A stretch of DNA of 64,000 nt from positions 237,067,922 through 237,131,921 of the forward strand of contig NC_081406.1 in NCBI RefSeq assembly GCF_030272615.1, given 5' to 3'. Shown piece after piece: positions 1-11,364 of this stretch; the stretch's first letter is position 1, and the number at the start of each line of letters is the position of its first letter. The stretch comes from Cryptomeria japonica (Eukaryota > Streptophyta > Pinopsida > Cupressales > Cupressaceae). Position numbers and translations under genes: made by a program. Under the pieces are notes generated by a model. That model made no database searches and was not told the DNA's origin. It was given only the letters and a program-made list of their open reading frames with translations.

Positions 1-593
1 TCAGTTTTGATAGAAACATGTTTTGTTTTAGAATGTAATACCGGATTCTTAGATATATCAATTGCTGCAATGTTATCACAGTAGAGAGTAATAGGTTCCT
101 TGCATTTTACCTTTATGTCTTTCAACATTTGCTTAAGCCATAATCCCTGTGTAAAGTTAGTTGCTACTGCAACATATTCTGATTCTCCTATTGATAAAGA
201 TGTACAACTCTATTTCTTTCTCAACCAAGAAACTAATCTCTTTCCAAGAAAGAATGCTCCTCCGGTGGTGCTCTTTCTATCTGCCCAATTTGCATCTGTG
301 TATGCACATAGGTCAAAATTTTCATCTTTAGGATACCATAATCCAAGATTTGTTGTGCCTTGTAAGTACCGAAAAATCCTTTTTACTGCTGATTCATGAT
401 TTTCCCTAGGATTCCATTGAAATCTAGAAACAATACATACTGCATTCATAATATTAGGCCTGGTTTGTGTCAAATACAGTAAACCTCCTATCATATATTT
501 GTATCTAGTTGGATTAATAGGTGTAGATTCATCCCTTTGAGATAATTTGTCATTTGTAGTCATAGGTGTGCTTACCGGTTTAGAGTTCTCCAT
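1..593 (-). pseudogene. copia RNase H, C-terminus cut by window edge
   Basis: The RT thumb and RNase H region is recognisable from TPMTTNDKLS, YLTQTRPNI, YTDANWADRKSTTGG and, past an in-frame TAG near 208, GESEYVAVA and YCDNIAAI. The order and spacing are as in other plant copia polyproteins. The frame continues to base 1 and is cut there. Confidence 0.85.
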
Positions 594-1589
594 CCCAAAT
601 TTCTTTAGTAATTATTTTAAATACTTAGATTGACTCAAAAATATACCTTTATCAATCTGTGAAATCTGCAAACCTAAAAAGAATTTTATTTCTCCAATCA
701 TAGACATTTCAAATTCTTGCTACATTTTAATAGAAAATTCCTTACATAATCCATCTTCTCCTCCAAAGATTATATCATCAACAAATACTTCAATAATCAA
801 GATGTCATCATTAGTTATTTTGTAATCTAAATTGCTATCTGCATTTCCTTTAGTAAAACCATTCTTCAAAAGATATTTATCGAACCTTGCATACCAAGCT
901 CTTGGGGCTTGTTTAAATCCATACAGAGCTTTTCTTAACCTGCAAACCATATCATTGTCATCTGTCAAAGAAAATCCATCAGCTTGTTCAATATATATTT
1001 CTTCTTCAAGATCTTCATTCAAAAATGCACATTTAATATCCATTTGATAAACTTTGTAGTCCTTGTGAGCTACAAAAGCCAAGAATAATCTAACTGCCTC
1101 AATTCTGGCTACCAGTGCAAAGGTTTCATTGTAATCAACTCCTTCTTTCTGAGAATATCCCTTACACACTAGTCTTGCTTTATTTCTGACAACCTTACCA
1201 TCTTCATTAAGTTTGTTTCTAAATACCCATTTGGTTCCAATTACATTTTTATCTTTAGGCTGGGGAACTAATGTCCAAGTATTATTTTTCTCAATTTGTC
1301 ATAATTCTTCTTCCATAGCTTTAATCCAAAATTTATCTTCAAATGCCTCATTGATAGCTGATGGTTCAATTTGAGAAATAAGACATACCTCTTCATTTGC
1401 CAATCTTCCTCTTGTCATAACTCCTTTAAATTTGTTTCCAATTATCTGATCTTCAGAATGATTCAATCTTACATACCGGGGTGTCTTAGTTTGTTGTTGT
1501 CCTTCAATTACTGTTGAATCCTCTGATGATACCGGAGTAACTAGATCTTCATTCTGTACCGGTGGATTCAGTATAGGTTCATTTGTCAT
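594..1589 (-). pseudogene. copia integrase-RT linker and reverse transcriptase
   Basis: From 1589 to 1299 lies the variable linker between integrase and RT. The RT proper follows, with motifs CKGYSQKEGVDYNETF, VYQMDIKCAFLN, LYGFKQAPRAW and the active-site box FVDDIIFGG. The second and third catalytic aspartates are therefore present. Stops interrupt the frame at about 1296 (TGA), 717 (TAG) and just before 594, so no full RT could be made from this copy, although all pieces lie in one frame. Confidence 0.9.
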
Positions 1590-1592
1590 AAT

Positions 1593-3049
1593 TTATGTTG
1601 CCGGTTCAGAGTCTATATACCTTGAAGTTCCTCTGAATTGTTCATCAATCTTTACATTTGTACTCTCAACAATTTTTTGAAATCTCATATTAAAACATCT
1701 ATATGCCTTTCTCTTAGATGAATAACCAAGAAATATTTCTTCATCACTTCTAGGATCAAATTTGCCAATATACTCATCTCTTCTAATATAACATTTACTT
1801 CCAAAAATTATGAAATACTTAAGAGTAGGAGTATTACAAAACCATAGTTCATGAGGGGTCTTACCGATTTCACCTTTGATGTGAACTTTGTTGAATGTAT
1901 AGACAGCAGTGCTAACTGCCTCTCTCCAATACACATGTGGTAGATTTTCTTCTGGTAACATACTTCTTGTTGCATCCAAGATAGTTCTATTTTTCCTTTC
2001 AACAACTCCATTATGTTGTGGTGTCCGAGGTGTTGATAACTGTCTTCTAATTCCATTCACTTCATAGAATGTATTAAAGTCCTTATATGTGAATTCTCCT
2101 CCTTGATCTAATCTTAAACATTTGATTTTCTTACCGGTTTCATTCTCAACCATTGCTTTGAATAGTTTGAACTTTCCAAGTACTTCTAATTTCTCTCTAA
2201 GAAAAGTAACCCAACACATTCTAGAATAATCATCAATAATTAGCATGAAATATCTATCACCTTGTAAGCTTCTAGTTCTAGTTGCACCACGTAAATCAAT
2301 GTGAATTAAATCAAGAACATTATTGGATTTTTCTGGAATACTTTTGAAACTAGCTCTAACTTGTTTTCCAAATTGACATTCCTTACAAATTGTATTCTGA
2401 GGTTTCACAATTTTAGGTAGATCTCTAACTGCCTTAGAAGTATTGATTTTTACCATGCAATCAAAGTTTACATGACATAGTCTCTTATGCCATAACGAAC
2501 TTTCATCTATATGTGCAATTAAGCATGCCTTTTCATTGTTATTCAAATGAAAGATATTGCCTCTAGTCTGATTACTGGTTGTAATTTCCAAACTAGTTCT
2601 ATTCATGATTTTACATTTTCCATTTTTAAATTGTAACTGAAATCCCTTCTCAACTAATTGACCAACACTTAAAAGATTATGCTTTAATCCTTCAACATAG
2701 TAGACATTGTCAGTGTTATTCTTACCATCAAGAGATATTGAACCCTTACCTTTGATTGAACAGGCTTTGTCATCTCCAAATCTTACTAAACCTCCATTGT
2801 ATTCTCGAAAGTTCAAGAATTTACCTTTGTCTTCAATCATATGATGTGAGCATCCTGAGTCAATGATCCATTCATCATTTGCTTCAACTTTAGCTGCTAG
2901 GGCTTGTTCTACTGGTTGAGCAGTAGGTGCCTGTTGATTCTCTATTATACCAACAAAAACCCATCCATTGTCTACTGGATCCTCATCAGAATCATCAGTC
3001 ACACCTTCATCAGCAATGTAACAAGATTTGTCTTTGTTCTTCTTAAATC
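1593..3049 (-). pseudogene. copia protease, GAG-pre-integrase and integrase
   Basis: The aspartic protease carries the motif WIIDSGCSHHM near 2840-2880. The GAG-pre-integrase HHCC zinc region follows (LWHKRLCHVNF, then CKECQFGK). The integrase core shows all three acidic residues in HIDLRG, LRLDQGGEF and VVERKNR, followed by the C-terminal part with GSKCYIRR and FLGYSSKRKAYR. The open stretch 1593-3215 is 540 codons and reads as continuous and nearly intact, so decay is recent compared with the gypsy elements here. It ends at a TAA (1590-1592), after which the same frame resumes towards RT. Confidence 0.9.
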
Positions 3050-3986
3050 TGTATCTTTGATATTCAAGATTAGGCTTGTATGTTCTTCTAGCTTCTTCTC
3101 TTAGTCTAGCATGTCTATCAGGGCATCTCGAAGCCATATGACCAATCTTATTGCAATTAAAACATTTAAAGGGTGCTTTACCTTCATACTTACTTCCAAT
3201 TGGACCTTTTGGCATTTTTCTTGCAAATAATGCTTCAAGCTCTTCAAGCTCTTCATTCTCCTTTCTGGATTCTTCAAGTTCTCTTGCATAAAAGTCTCTC
3301 TAGTCTGATTTGTCAAATGGTGGAGCAGATGATGTTGATGCTTTAAAGGCCAAATCAATCTTTATAGTAGCAACAGGACCAAATTCCTCAATTTCAAAGG
3401 CTAAAAGTTTTCCAATCAATGTATCCCTAGTTACTGATGTATTAGGCATTGTTCTCAACTCATTTACAGTAGTAACCTTCATTTTATATGTCGGTGGCAA
3501 ACCTGTTAATATTTTTGAAACAATTTCATCCTCACTTAGAGTTCCTCCACAACATTTAATACCCAAAACAATTTCATTTACTCTTTCCATAAAAGCAGAA
3601 ATCCTTTCATCCTCTTCCATTTTCAGATGTTCATACCTGACTCGGAAGCTTTCAAGTTTTTCAATCTTGACTGTGGAATCTCCCTCATTTAGTGTTTCCA
3701 AATGATCCCAAATAGCTTTAGCAGTAGACCTATTTGATACTCCCATGATTTGTTGATCTGATAATGCACTCAAAAGTGCTTCTCTTGCTTTGCAATCATT
3801 CTCTTCATCTTTGGCTAAGGTAGTTGGAGTAGTCTGACTAGCTACAGCAGCAGTATAACCGTTCTTAGTAACTTCCTAGATGTTTTTACCAATGCAATTC
3901 AGATGTGTCTCCATTCTGATCTTCCATATCCCATAGTTGGTTCCATCAAGTTTAGGACTGTCCTTTCTGAAATAATTAGTAGACAT
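3050..3986 (-). pseudogene. copia gag (capsid and nucleocapsid)
   Basis: This is the structural gag portion, which packages element RNA into virus-like particles. I start it at the ATG at 3986, which lies about 45 bases after the primer site and begins MSTNYFRKDSPKLDG. The region 3300-3773 is a UBN2/retrotran_gag-type capsid domain with the motifs AIWDHLETL and ILTGLPPTY. A single CCHC knuckle, CFNCNKIGHMASRC, follows at about 3110-3165. In-frame TAG codons occur near 3877 and at 3297-3299, so the copy is not intact. The frame continues into the protease-integrase part without a shift, as is usual for copia polyproteins. Confidence 0.85.
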
Positions 3987-4028
3987 TGGATCTCCTCAAG
4001 TTGTTAAACTTCTGCAAAAGAGGACTAA

Positions 4029-4040
4029 GCTCTGCTACCA
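4029..4040 (-). other. Primer binding site, initiator Met-tRNA type (copia)
   Basis: The minus strand reads TGGTAGCAGAGC, one base away from TGGTATCAGAGC, the complement of the plant initiator Met-tRNA 3' end used by many plant LTR elements. It lies two bases inside the LTR end, as in copies A-D. Confidence 0.85.
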
Positions 4041-4042
4041 AT

Positions 4043-5104
4043 TGTTAGGTCTCAGAGACAACTGAGAGGGGGGGGGGGTGAATCAGTTGTCTAATAAATT
4101 CAAACCAAAAAATAATTAACCAACTTAATGCTTAATACCAGTAAACTAGTTAAGTATGCCGGTAGACAGTGTTAATAGTAAATTGCTATACCGGTAAGGA
4201 TTAATGCATGAAACATAAACATAAAGTCATCCACAACACATAACACCAATATTTGTACGTGGAAACCCTGTAAGGGAAAAAACCACGGTGGGAAACCTTA
4301 CCCACAATCAGATGATACTACTGCAGATAGTAAGTGTACATAATGGGGTCTGCACATGCAGAAAGGCCAACAGCCTAGAGCTCACTTCTCAATCACAAAA
4401 TGGGAATCACACTTACTATAGTTGGATGGTTAAATCCAATAAGAATGTACTGCACAAAATAGCATCTTCATATGCTAGATTCAGTACCCGTGTAATGCTA
4501 ATATGCTTCTAAAAAAAACCTAGCTTCACCTTCAAATGATGTCTTCATGTATACCTCTGCTTGATCTCGCATATACCTTTACTCAATTCTTTTTCACATT
4601 CCACACTTGATCTTAAAAATAAGATCTTACATATATACCATACCCTAAGGCCAATTTTAGTAGGTCGGCTCTACAAGATATTACAATAAAATTATTTTAC
4701 AAACAATATAATATCCGATGCAATAACCGATTGAACATGTCGGCTTAATGCATTTACAACAATAATAAATCATCTCCATAGAGTGCCATGCTAATCTGGA
4801 AAAGATAAATCTGTCGGTGTAACCCTAGATAACCTGGACCTATTTGCCAGTAAAAGCAAATATGCAAATATGAATATACCAATGATTAATTCTTCAAAAC
4901 AAAGTGTCCACACGATGTCTTCGACATTATCAAGTGTCTTCCATATTGTTCTAGGGACCGGTGAACATTATATCCTGTCAGTGAACCATATACCAGTAAC
5001 TTTGCAATAGTTATGTGCTTGCTAGTGAATGTTGCTGGATCTCCAAAGTGCTTGTTTTCAGTAGGTGTTGACATCAATCACAAAACCATACCAAAATACC
5101 AACA
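4043..5104 (-). repeat. 5' LTR of the copia element (1062 bp)
   Basis: Read on the minus strand it begins TGTTGGT at 5104 and ends CCTAACA at 4043, followed two bases later by the primer site. It holds the G-tract hairpin (arms 4056-4065 and 4083-4092) and the block around 4345-4385 containing GCACATGCAG and GCCTAGAGC. Both features also occur in the gag-only LTRs of this window. No second LTR is visible for comparison. Confidence 0.85.
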
Positions 5105-5224
5105 AAAGATGTTCTCCCCCTGAGCAAGTGATCTCCTCTGAATAATCATTTTTCTCTGTCCACTACTCCCCCTTTGACATCAACGATGAAGGTTGTCAAA
5201 AATTGTCAAACGAGTGTAAAAATG

Positions 5225-7702
5225 TCACCTTAAATTTTGTAACCGGTTGGTTACAATCTAAAATATGTTTGCCAAAACCAAATTAAGACTCTACATGAAT
5301 CTGTTGTTGTCATTCAGGGTTTCCTCAGTTTGTTGGATAGTGTCAGTGAGATGATGCATGTGCTCTTCCAGTGATCTTTCTCCTTGTAGTAATGCCTTAG
5401 AGATTCATTTCTCAGAGAGATTAGATTGTCCAACTTAGGACCAAGTTTGTACTTAAGTTCTCTGGCATTAGCCTTAATCCTTGCCTTCTCTTTCTCAAAT
5501 TTCTCCAATTTCTCCTCAAAACCTGCTATTTCCTACTCAATAACTGATATAGATTCGGATGAACCAATTATGTTATCATATATATCATCTATTTCTTTTT
5601 GTACTCTGTTGATCTCCTTTTCTATGTCCTGTGTCAAAAGATGTCATTTGCATGTTTCTCTGAACAGCTCTTTGTATTCCAAAATTGTACTGTTTAGTGT
5701 TGGTAATAGTGTATTCAAGTGTTTTGTACACTTCTTTATTGTGTCCTCAAAGAATTTATCCTTCTCCTTTTCAATTTTGTCTTGTTTTACGTTTTCCACA
5801 AAAAACATATCCCATTTATCAGCAATCTCCTCTACAATCTCATTTACTCTACCTGCCATCAAACTTACTTGTCAGTGACCACTAGCAAAAATGGATCTGT
5901 TGGCCTCACAAATTAGGTCATCAATTTCCTCTTTTGAGTTAACCGGATGTACAACTAGAATTTTTTCAACTTTTAGTTTCTTGTCCAATTCCATCATTGA
6001 AATCCTCTTAGCATCCAATCTTCTATATAGTTCATTGGGAAAATCATCCACAACTTCAATTAAAACTTTCTTGTATATATCTAGATGTAAAATTATACTG
6101 TTTTCAATGTTTTCCTTGTCTGAATATTTGAATGTGTTATACAATTTACTCACATTAGCCAAATTACCATCATCAGTTATTTCACTCAACAAATTATCCA
6201 ATGAAGGTATAACTGGTTTTTGTTTCTTCTTGGGAGTTAGTTTCTTAGCCAGTTGCCTTGTTGCCTATTGTTTCTTCCTTAAAGTCCTTGTTCTTTTGGG
6301 TGAAGGAGAGGGTACCGGTGAAGGTTTTCTCTTCCTTTCAACTCTTTTGAATTCAGCTAGTATCTCACTGTCAGAAGATGTCCCAACTAGTAAGATGTGT
6401 GCCTCCGGTTGCAGTCCTTCTAGCTCACTAGTCGTTATACCAGTAATGTTCATAACATTTTCTTTGATTTCCTTTACCTTCTTTGATGCATATCTAATAT
6501 ATTTTTCTCTTTTCTTCCTTTGCTTCATTTTTTTCACACCACTCTCAATAGTTTCTGCACTACCAAAAACTTCTTATGTTGGTTCTCTTGGTGCATCTAA
6601 CAAAGCTTTTGCATAAGTCTCAATAATGTTGAGATCTACCTCATAACCCATTTCAGTTACCCATATAGTCCTAGGAAGTACAGATTTTATCCATGTCTCA
6701 TCCTTTTTTATTACAAAACAGATTTCTTTATCATATTTGTCCACTACACTCTGCGGTAGTCTTTCTCTGGTTTTCATTTTAGCTTGAAAATCTTTAAAGT
6801 ATTCAGTTATATTGTTGTCCTTCGCAATTCCCATGCCAGTAAAAGCTTCCTATAATTGTTTTCCTACCGGTATGTCATATCCAAAGTCTTTATGTCCTAT
6901 ATCAAGGATTTCCTTAGTGAAATATAGCATTAAGCATACTAAAATATTACCAAAGTGAAATGTCCCTTTCTTATCTCCTTTAATCTTTTTCAAATTATCA
7001 ATGAGTTCATCTTTTAGCCACTCACACACATCAATCAATGTATTGTTGTTGACCATTTCATAAGCACTATTAATGCAAAGACTAGAAACTGAATTAAGTT
7101 GGTTTGCATGTGTAGTCTTATAACCAAGTATCATACTTATGAATCTTACATTGATGTCTTTGATGTCATTCACTCTCAGTGATCTACTATCTGATGTTGC
7201 TCCAGTTAGGGTCATTAATTTGTTGTTAGGAACTTTCTTTGTTTTTTCTGGTCTGCTATCGGTTGAGGGTAAACATGTTACTACCCTAATTGCTTGCCAG
7301 GTAAATTTGCAAACAGAATCCAACCATAGAAATTCTCCATGTGCCCTACTTAGAACAATTCTCACTACTTCTTCCAAAAATTCAGGGATATTCAATATCT
7401 CAACAAAACCTAAAGTCTCCACAATCTTGTGTTCAAGTTTGAAAGTGCCATTTTCATCACAAATTATGGTTTTAAACATTTTCAGCAATTCCTCAGAACC
7501 TAATTCTTCAATGTTGCAATGAATCTAAATCCTAGGGTCTTCAGCATAAGCTACACCTTTAGGAATTTTTGAAAAAGCACCTATGGAATCATCTTGATTA
7601 GCTACTTCAGGAATTATCTTAAACACGGGCCTAGGGTGTTTTACATTTTCCATGATAGTAGGGTTTTCAATAAATTCGGGAGCAAAAGATGAAATTATTT
7701 GA
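5225..7702 (-). pseudogene. Copy A ORF2, unknown function, about 820 codons
   Basis: I do not recognise this family. It aligns throughout with ORF2 of B and C. The N-terminal half shows HGEFLWL, NVRFISMILGYK, VCEWLKDELIDNLKKIK and VWVTEMGYEVD; then a basic Pro/Ser-rich linker (PSPVPSPSPKRTR); then a helical C-terminal part with coiled coil. The usual start codon is changed to ATA, leaving an internal ATG near 7652. About seven in-frame stops occur between 7500 and 5300, yet nearly all segments stay in one frame until a shift near 5390. ORF2 lies downstream of gag on the same strand. Confidence 0.75.
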
Positions 7703-7842
7703 AAAATATCTTTAGTTGCTTGATAATATCTGAATGCTTGAAAGAAATCACTTCACACCTTCACCTTGAAAGTCTTTGCTCAAATTTCACGCTCGCTACT
7801 AATTTGAATGCTCAGTGAATCAAAAATGAGAGAAATCCAATG

Positions 7843-7849
7843 ATTTATA
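7843..7849 (-). promoter_or_regulatory. TATA box upstream of ORF2, copy A
   Basis: The minus strand reads TATAAAT in the gap between gag and ORF2, about 145 bases before the position of the ORF2 start. Copies B and C have a TATA box at the same distance. Confidence 0.5.
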
Positions 7850-8041
7850 ATGAAATTTCTCTCAACAACAGCATTGAATGCTCACCAGTTAAGTGAAAAC
7901 TTAACACATCTTACGGTAAAGAAGAAATTTGTCTTCTCACCATCGACCAAGGGTAATCTACATGATATTCAATTTTCTGCAATACCCCCAAAGAGTTACT
8001 TCTCAGTGGGATGAATAATCTCCTATCGATGGAGTAATACT

Positions 8042-9116
8042 CTATTCTACCGGTGAAGAAATAGTCTCATCAACATTCTGATATGTCTTCCTAATCCATT
8101 GTTTTGAAAATTCTTGCTTTACCTCATCTACCTTTTCTTTGCCTTTCAAACTGAATCCTTTATTATTTGTCGGTGAAATTTTACTTATACAGAATTTTGT
8201 AATATGTCCAATCTTGTTACAAGCATAACACATCACATTATTCCTTTGAATAGCTTTTCCATCTTCTATGCCGGTTTGTGTTCTGCATTGATTAGATAAG
8301 TGTCCATATCTTCCACAAACATAACATTTCACATTCATTCAGCAGTTTTCTGAATTATGACCAACTTTGTTGCATTTGGTACATTGACCGGTGGGTCCAT
8401 TAATGTTCTGATTATTTCTAAATATACATTGATTTTCTTTATGACCATATTTGTTACAATTGAAATATTTGCTATTAAACTTGTAAGTATTAGGTTGTCT
8501 TACTAGTTTACTATGATCATGATTGTTTGTAGTACCGGAACTTTCTCCAAGTTCAAATACAAGTCCATTAGTATCTCCATTTGGTTTCTAACTTTTCAGC
8601 ATATCATCAAGTTCCTCTGAAATTTTCTTGAATTTCTCTTTGTGTTGATTTGTAGTAGCCAATTCATTTTCCAAAATTCCCTTTTGTCTCATAAGCTCAG
8701 TTTTATCATGTTGCATGTGAATCAGATCTGTCTTCAACATATCATTTTCATGACTAAGTCTTAGATTTTCATTTCCAGCATCATTGAGTCTCCTAGTCAA
8801 GTCATATTCATTCTTCTTCCTATCTTCAATGTCTTTACAAAACCTCAGAGTCATATCTTGCATTTCATTCTTCATAGTATTGTTTTCTTGTCTCAACTTG
8901 TTCACAAGTTCATTAAGAGTTTCCTTTTCATCATTATCATTTTGCATCTTCTCATGAAGTTATTTTCTTTTATTTTGAGCTATAGTAAGATTCTTCGGAA
9001 GTCCTTAAATGAATTCATGTGAAGTCCTCAGATCATCTTCAAGTTTGATATTCTTCAACTTCTTTGCATCATAATCTACAAAGAGCTCCTTCCAATTATT
9101 TTCTTAAGTTCTCCAT
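8042..9116 (-). pseudogene. Copy A gag: coiled coil plus four CCHC-type zinc knuckles
   Basis: The ATG at 9116 sits about 60 bases after the primer site and matches the gag starts of B and C (MENL..). The first part (8588-9000) is a long heptad-rich coiled coil with LSHENDMLKTDL and NQHKEKFKK. Then comes a run of knuckles: a first one with its first Cys lost, CTKCNKVGHNSENC, CYVCGRYGHLSNQC and CYACNKIGHITKFC. It ends at a TAG at 8042 after a short charged tail. There is an early frameshift near 9095 and several stops. I see no capsid domain of known type and no protease. Confidence 0.75.
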
Positions 9117-9173
9117 CTGTACTAGTGTCAGAATCTTCCTCAAATTGTTAGGCTTTTAAAAATAGAGGACCAG

Positions 9174-9185
9174 GATCTGATACCA
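9174..9185 (-). other. Primer binding site of copy A
   Basis: The minus strand reads TGGTATCAGATC, an initiator Met-tRNA type site with one late mismatch. It lies two bases inside the LTR end. Confidence 0.8.
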
Positions 9186-9187
9186 AT

Positions 9188-9981
9188 TGTTAGGATTAAT
9201 GATGGTCCCAAAGATACTGAGAGGGGGAGGTGAATCAATATCTAACCGATTGACAGAATATTTAAACTTATTAAGAACTTTGCATCCCAAAACAATGTAC
9301 CGGTAAATAAGAATTAATGCAGTAAACAGGAACAATAAAGACAGCATAGAAAACACACCATAACACAAGATATTTAACAAGGAAACCCGGTGTGGTAAAA
9401 ACCTCGGTGGGATTTGTGACCCACAATATTCACTCACTGGCCAATGAATAAATATTACTTACAATGAGGGGTCTGCACATGCAGGAAGGCCAATTGCCTA
9501 GAGCACACTGCTCAATAAGAGTCACACTGACTACAAAAATGGATTATCAAATCCAATACAATGTACTGCTTCAAAATAGCATCAACTATGCCAGGTTCAG
9601 TACTGGTTTAAGCTCATTCCATTACCAAAAACTTTGTTGGCAATTATATCTCCTTATACACAATTTTTCATACATCAATTCTCTACCTTCCTAAATTACC
9701 TATAAGATCTCATACATATATATGAGTCTTTTACAATATGCCATGTCGGCTTTACAAAAGATAATTACATTTAAATACAATAAACAAAATTTTATTCCTT
9801 GTCAGCTGGGGTGTCGATATGCATTGTAGCCATTGTCAGTGAAGTGTATGTTGGTGAATGTAGATGTCTATACCAGTACCAGTAACTATCGATGGCTTAC
9901 CAGATGAGTTCCAGAAGGTTGTCAAATGGTTGCCATCAATGACAACACCAACTATTCTCATAAGAGTGTAGAATGCCAACA
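9188..9981 (-). repeat. 5' LTR of copy A (794 bp)
   Basis: Read on the minus strand it starts TGTTGGCATTC at 9981 and ends TCCTAACA at 9188. It shares the G-tract hairpin (arms 9212-9220 and 9235-9243, one mismatch) and the ACATGCAGGAAGGCC block near 9476-9495 with the other LTRs here. A TATA-like AT stretch lies near 9715-9725. Confidence 0.85.
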
Positions 9982-9982
9982 G

Positions 9983-10747
9983 TGCAGTCATCGGTTAGGA
10001 GGGACCTCAAAGAGATCAATCTGGACCAAGAAGAAAGAGTAAAAACAATGTAAATAAGAGGATATGATGTAGACAATGCAAAACTGAATGAATTAGATCA
10101 TAAAAACTGATTACAAATAACCGGTAACATACGAGTTACAAGATTCGGCTCACTAGCTTGCTACATACATGCTCAATTAAAGAATTGGTCAACTCCGGAC
10201 CTCTAAATCTCAAGGTCTATCTTCTAACTTCTCTAGAATGAATTCTAATGCTCAGTTACAATGATTTATATAATCCAAAGAGATCTAGTTGGCCCAAAAG
10301 GAATCAAATGCCAAAGAATAAGATCAAACGTGTAAAACCGATAGGTCAGCCAACACCAAAGAGAATCCTCTAGAAAGTCCAAAGGGTGAAGTGTGGATCA
10401 AAGGGAAGGTCATCCACATGTGAAAGAAAATTTGAATCAACAAGATGAGGGTCTAGAAGCTATGGAAAGGATCACCAATAGAAAATAGGTCCAAGCGGCT
10501 TTGGTGCCAAAAAATTGTCTCAGAATCCGGAATCGGTAACTTGCCGATAAATGATCCAAATGCTCTGTGGTTTAGGGATAAGGAAGATGATCATGTCCTC
10601 AAGAAAAATATAGCTCTACAAAATTCGGTGAGCCAATGCAAGGAAATATAAAAAGGAATGCTAAAACTAAAAGATAGAAAACAAATTGAAAAGGAAATGT
10701 TTTTGGTTGATGCAAGATTGCCAAGAACCAGGGATGCTCTAGCATCA
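9983..10747 (-). repeat. 3' LTR of G1 (765 bp)
   Basis: On the plus strand it runs from TGCAGTCATCGG to GCATCA. It aligns along its whole length with 23226-23989, differing by scattered substitutions and very small indels. Confidence 0.9.
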
Positions 10748-10799
10748 GACATCCTGGGTTGTTGAAAAAAAAGTGAGCCTCTCACTTTGTTGTGGTTAG

Positions 10800-11364
10800 A
10801 GGAAAGCCAAGGCAGTCCACCTCTGCCTAAGAAATTCAAGATGAATCTTCAATGGGTCTTTCCTTCCACTTCACAAGATACTCCATGTACTAACCACTCT
10901 GGGTACTACACCCAATCCTACTATCCAAAATATCTTCAATTTTCTCTTGTTCCTTCTGGGGCAACTATTTCTCCAATTTTGCAAGACTATCTTCACTTAA
11001 TTTCATTTCATGATACTGATGTAGATCTGCAATGTTGAATATAGGTAAAATACTCAAACTATCTGGTAGCTCCACTTCATATGCATTTCCAGAACTGGAC
11101 TTCCTCAAGATCTTGCAAGGTCCAAACTTCCTCATCTACAACTTGTTATAGGTTCCAACTAGAAATCTACCTTTTCTTAGATACACCATCACTTCATTGC
11201 CAACTTAATATCCCTTATGTCTTCCCTTCTCATCTGCTTTCTACTTATACTTGTTGTTCATATCCTCCAAATATTGTTTAACCTGAATATGTAAAGCCTT
11301 CATGTGATCTGAAAATTCTTCTACCTCTGCACTTTGGGTCTTCATTACTGATATCTCTTAATTC
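10800..11364 (-). pseudogene. G1 integrase C-terminus with chromodomain
   Basis: After several stops and frame changes the minus strand encodes, near 11040-11100, AYEVELPDSLSILPIFNIAD (integrase C-terminus). Near 10805-10895 comes EYLVKWKGRPIEDSSWI, a chromodomain signature. In chromoviruses this domain binds methylated histone H3 tails and steers integration to heterochromatin. It classifies G1 as a chromovirus. The spacer between chromodomain and 3' LTR includes a small GTGAG/CTCAC inverted repeat near 10772-10784. Confidence 0.75.

Larger units (their letters stand above)
1..5104 (-). mobile_element. Ty1/copia LTR retrotransposon, 5' LTR and gag-pol, truncated by window edge
   Basis: On the minus strand the order is LTR (5104 to 4043), tRNA primer site, gag, protease, integrase, reverse transcriptase, RNase H. 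Integrase before RT is the Pseudoviridae (copia) order. One reading frame runs from the gag ATG at 3986 to the left edge with several in-frame stops and no frameshift that I can see. The 3' LTR lies off the window. Its 5' LTR abuts the internal region of copy A at 5104/5105, close to where copy A should reach its own 3' end. The simplest reading is that this element inserted into copy A and that the last part of copy A lies on its far side. Confidence 0.9.
5105..9981 (-). mobile_element. Gag-only LTR element, copy A (5' LTR, gag, ORF2; 3' end off-window)
   Basis: Order on the minus strand: LTR 9981-9188, primer site, gag (9116-8042), a 340-base gap with a TATA box, then ORF2 (about 7700-5225). 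No protease, integrase or RT is found, so this is a non-autonomous element. The last roughly 100 bases before its 3' LTR are replaced by the copia LTR at 5104. Copies B and C have the same layout. On its other side it starts one base from the G1 gypsy LTR. Confidence 0.85.

Noticed and set aside
4043-5104. Reading this LTR as the 3' LTR of copy A
   Set aside because: It differs clearly from the copy A 5' LTR in length and sequence and has the copia primer site beside it; insertion of the copia element into copy A explains it better.
5426-6616. Plus-strand ORFs of 150 and 241 codons over copy A
   Set aside because: Hydrophobic Ser/Phe/Leu-rich shadows of the lysine/glutamate-rich ORF2 on the minus strand.
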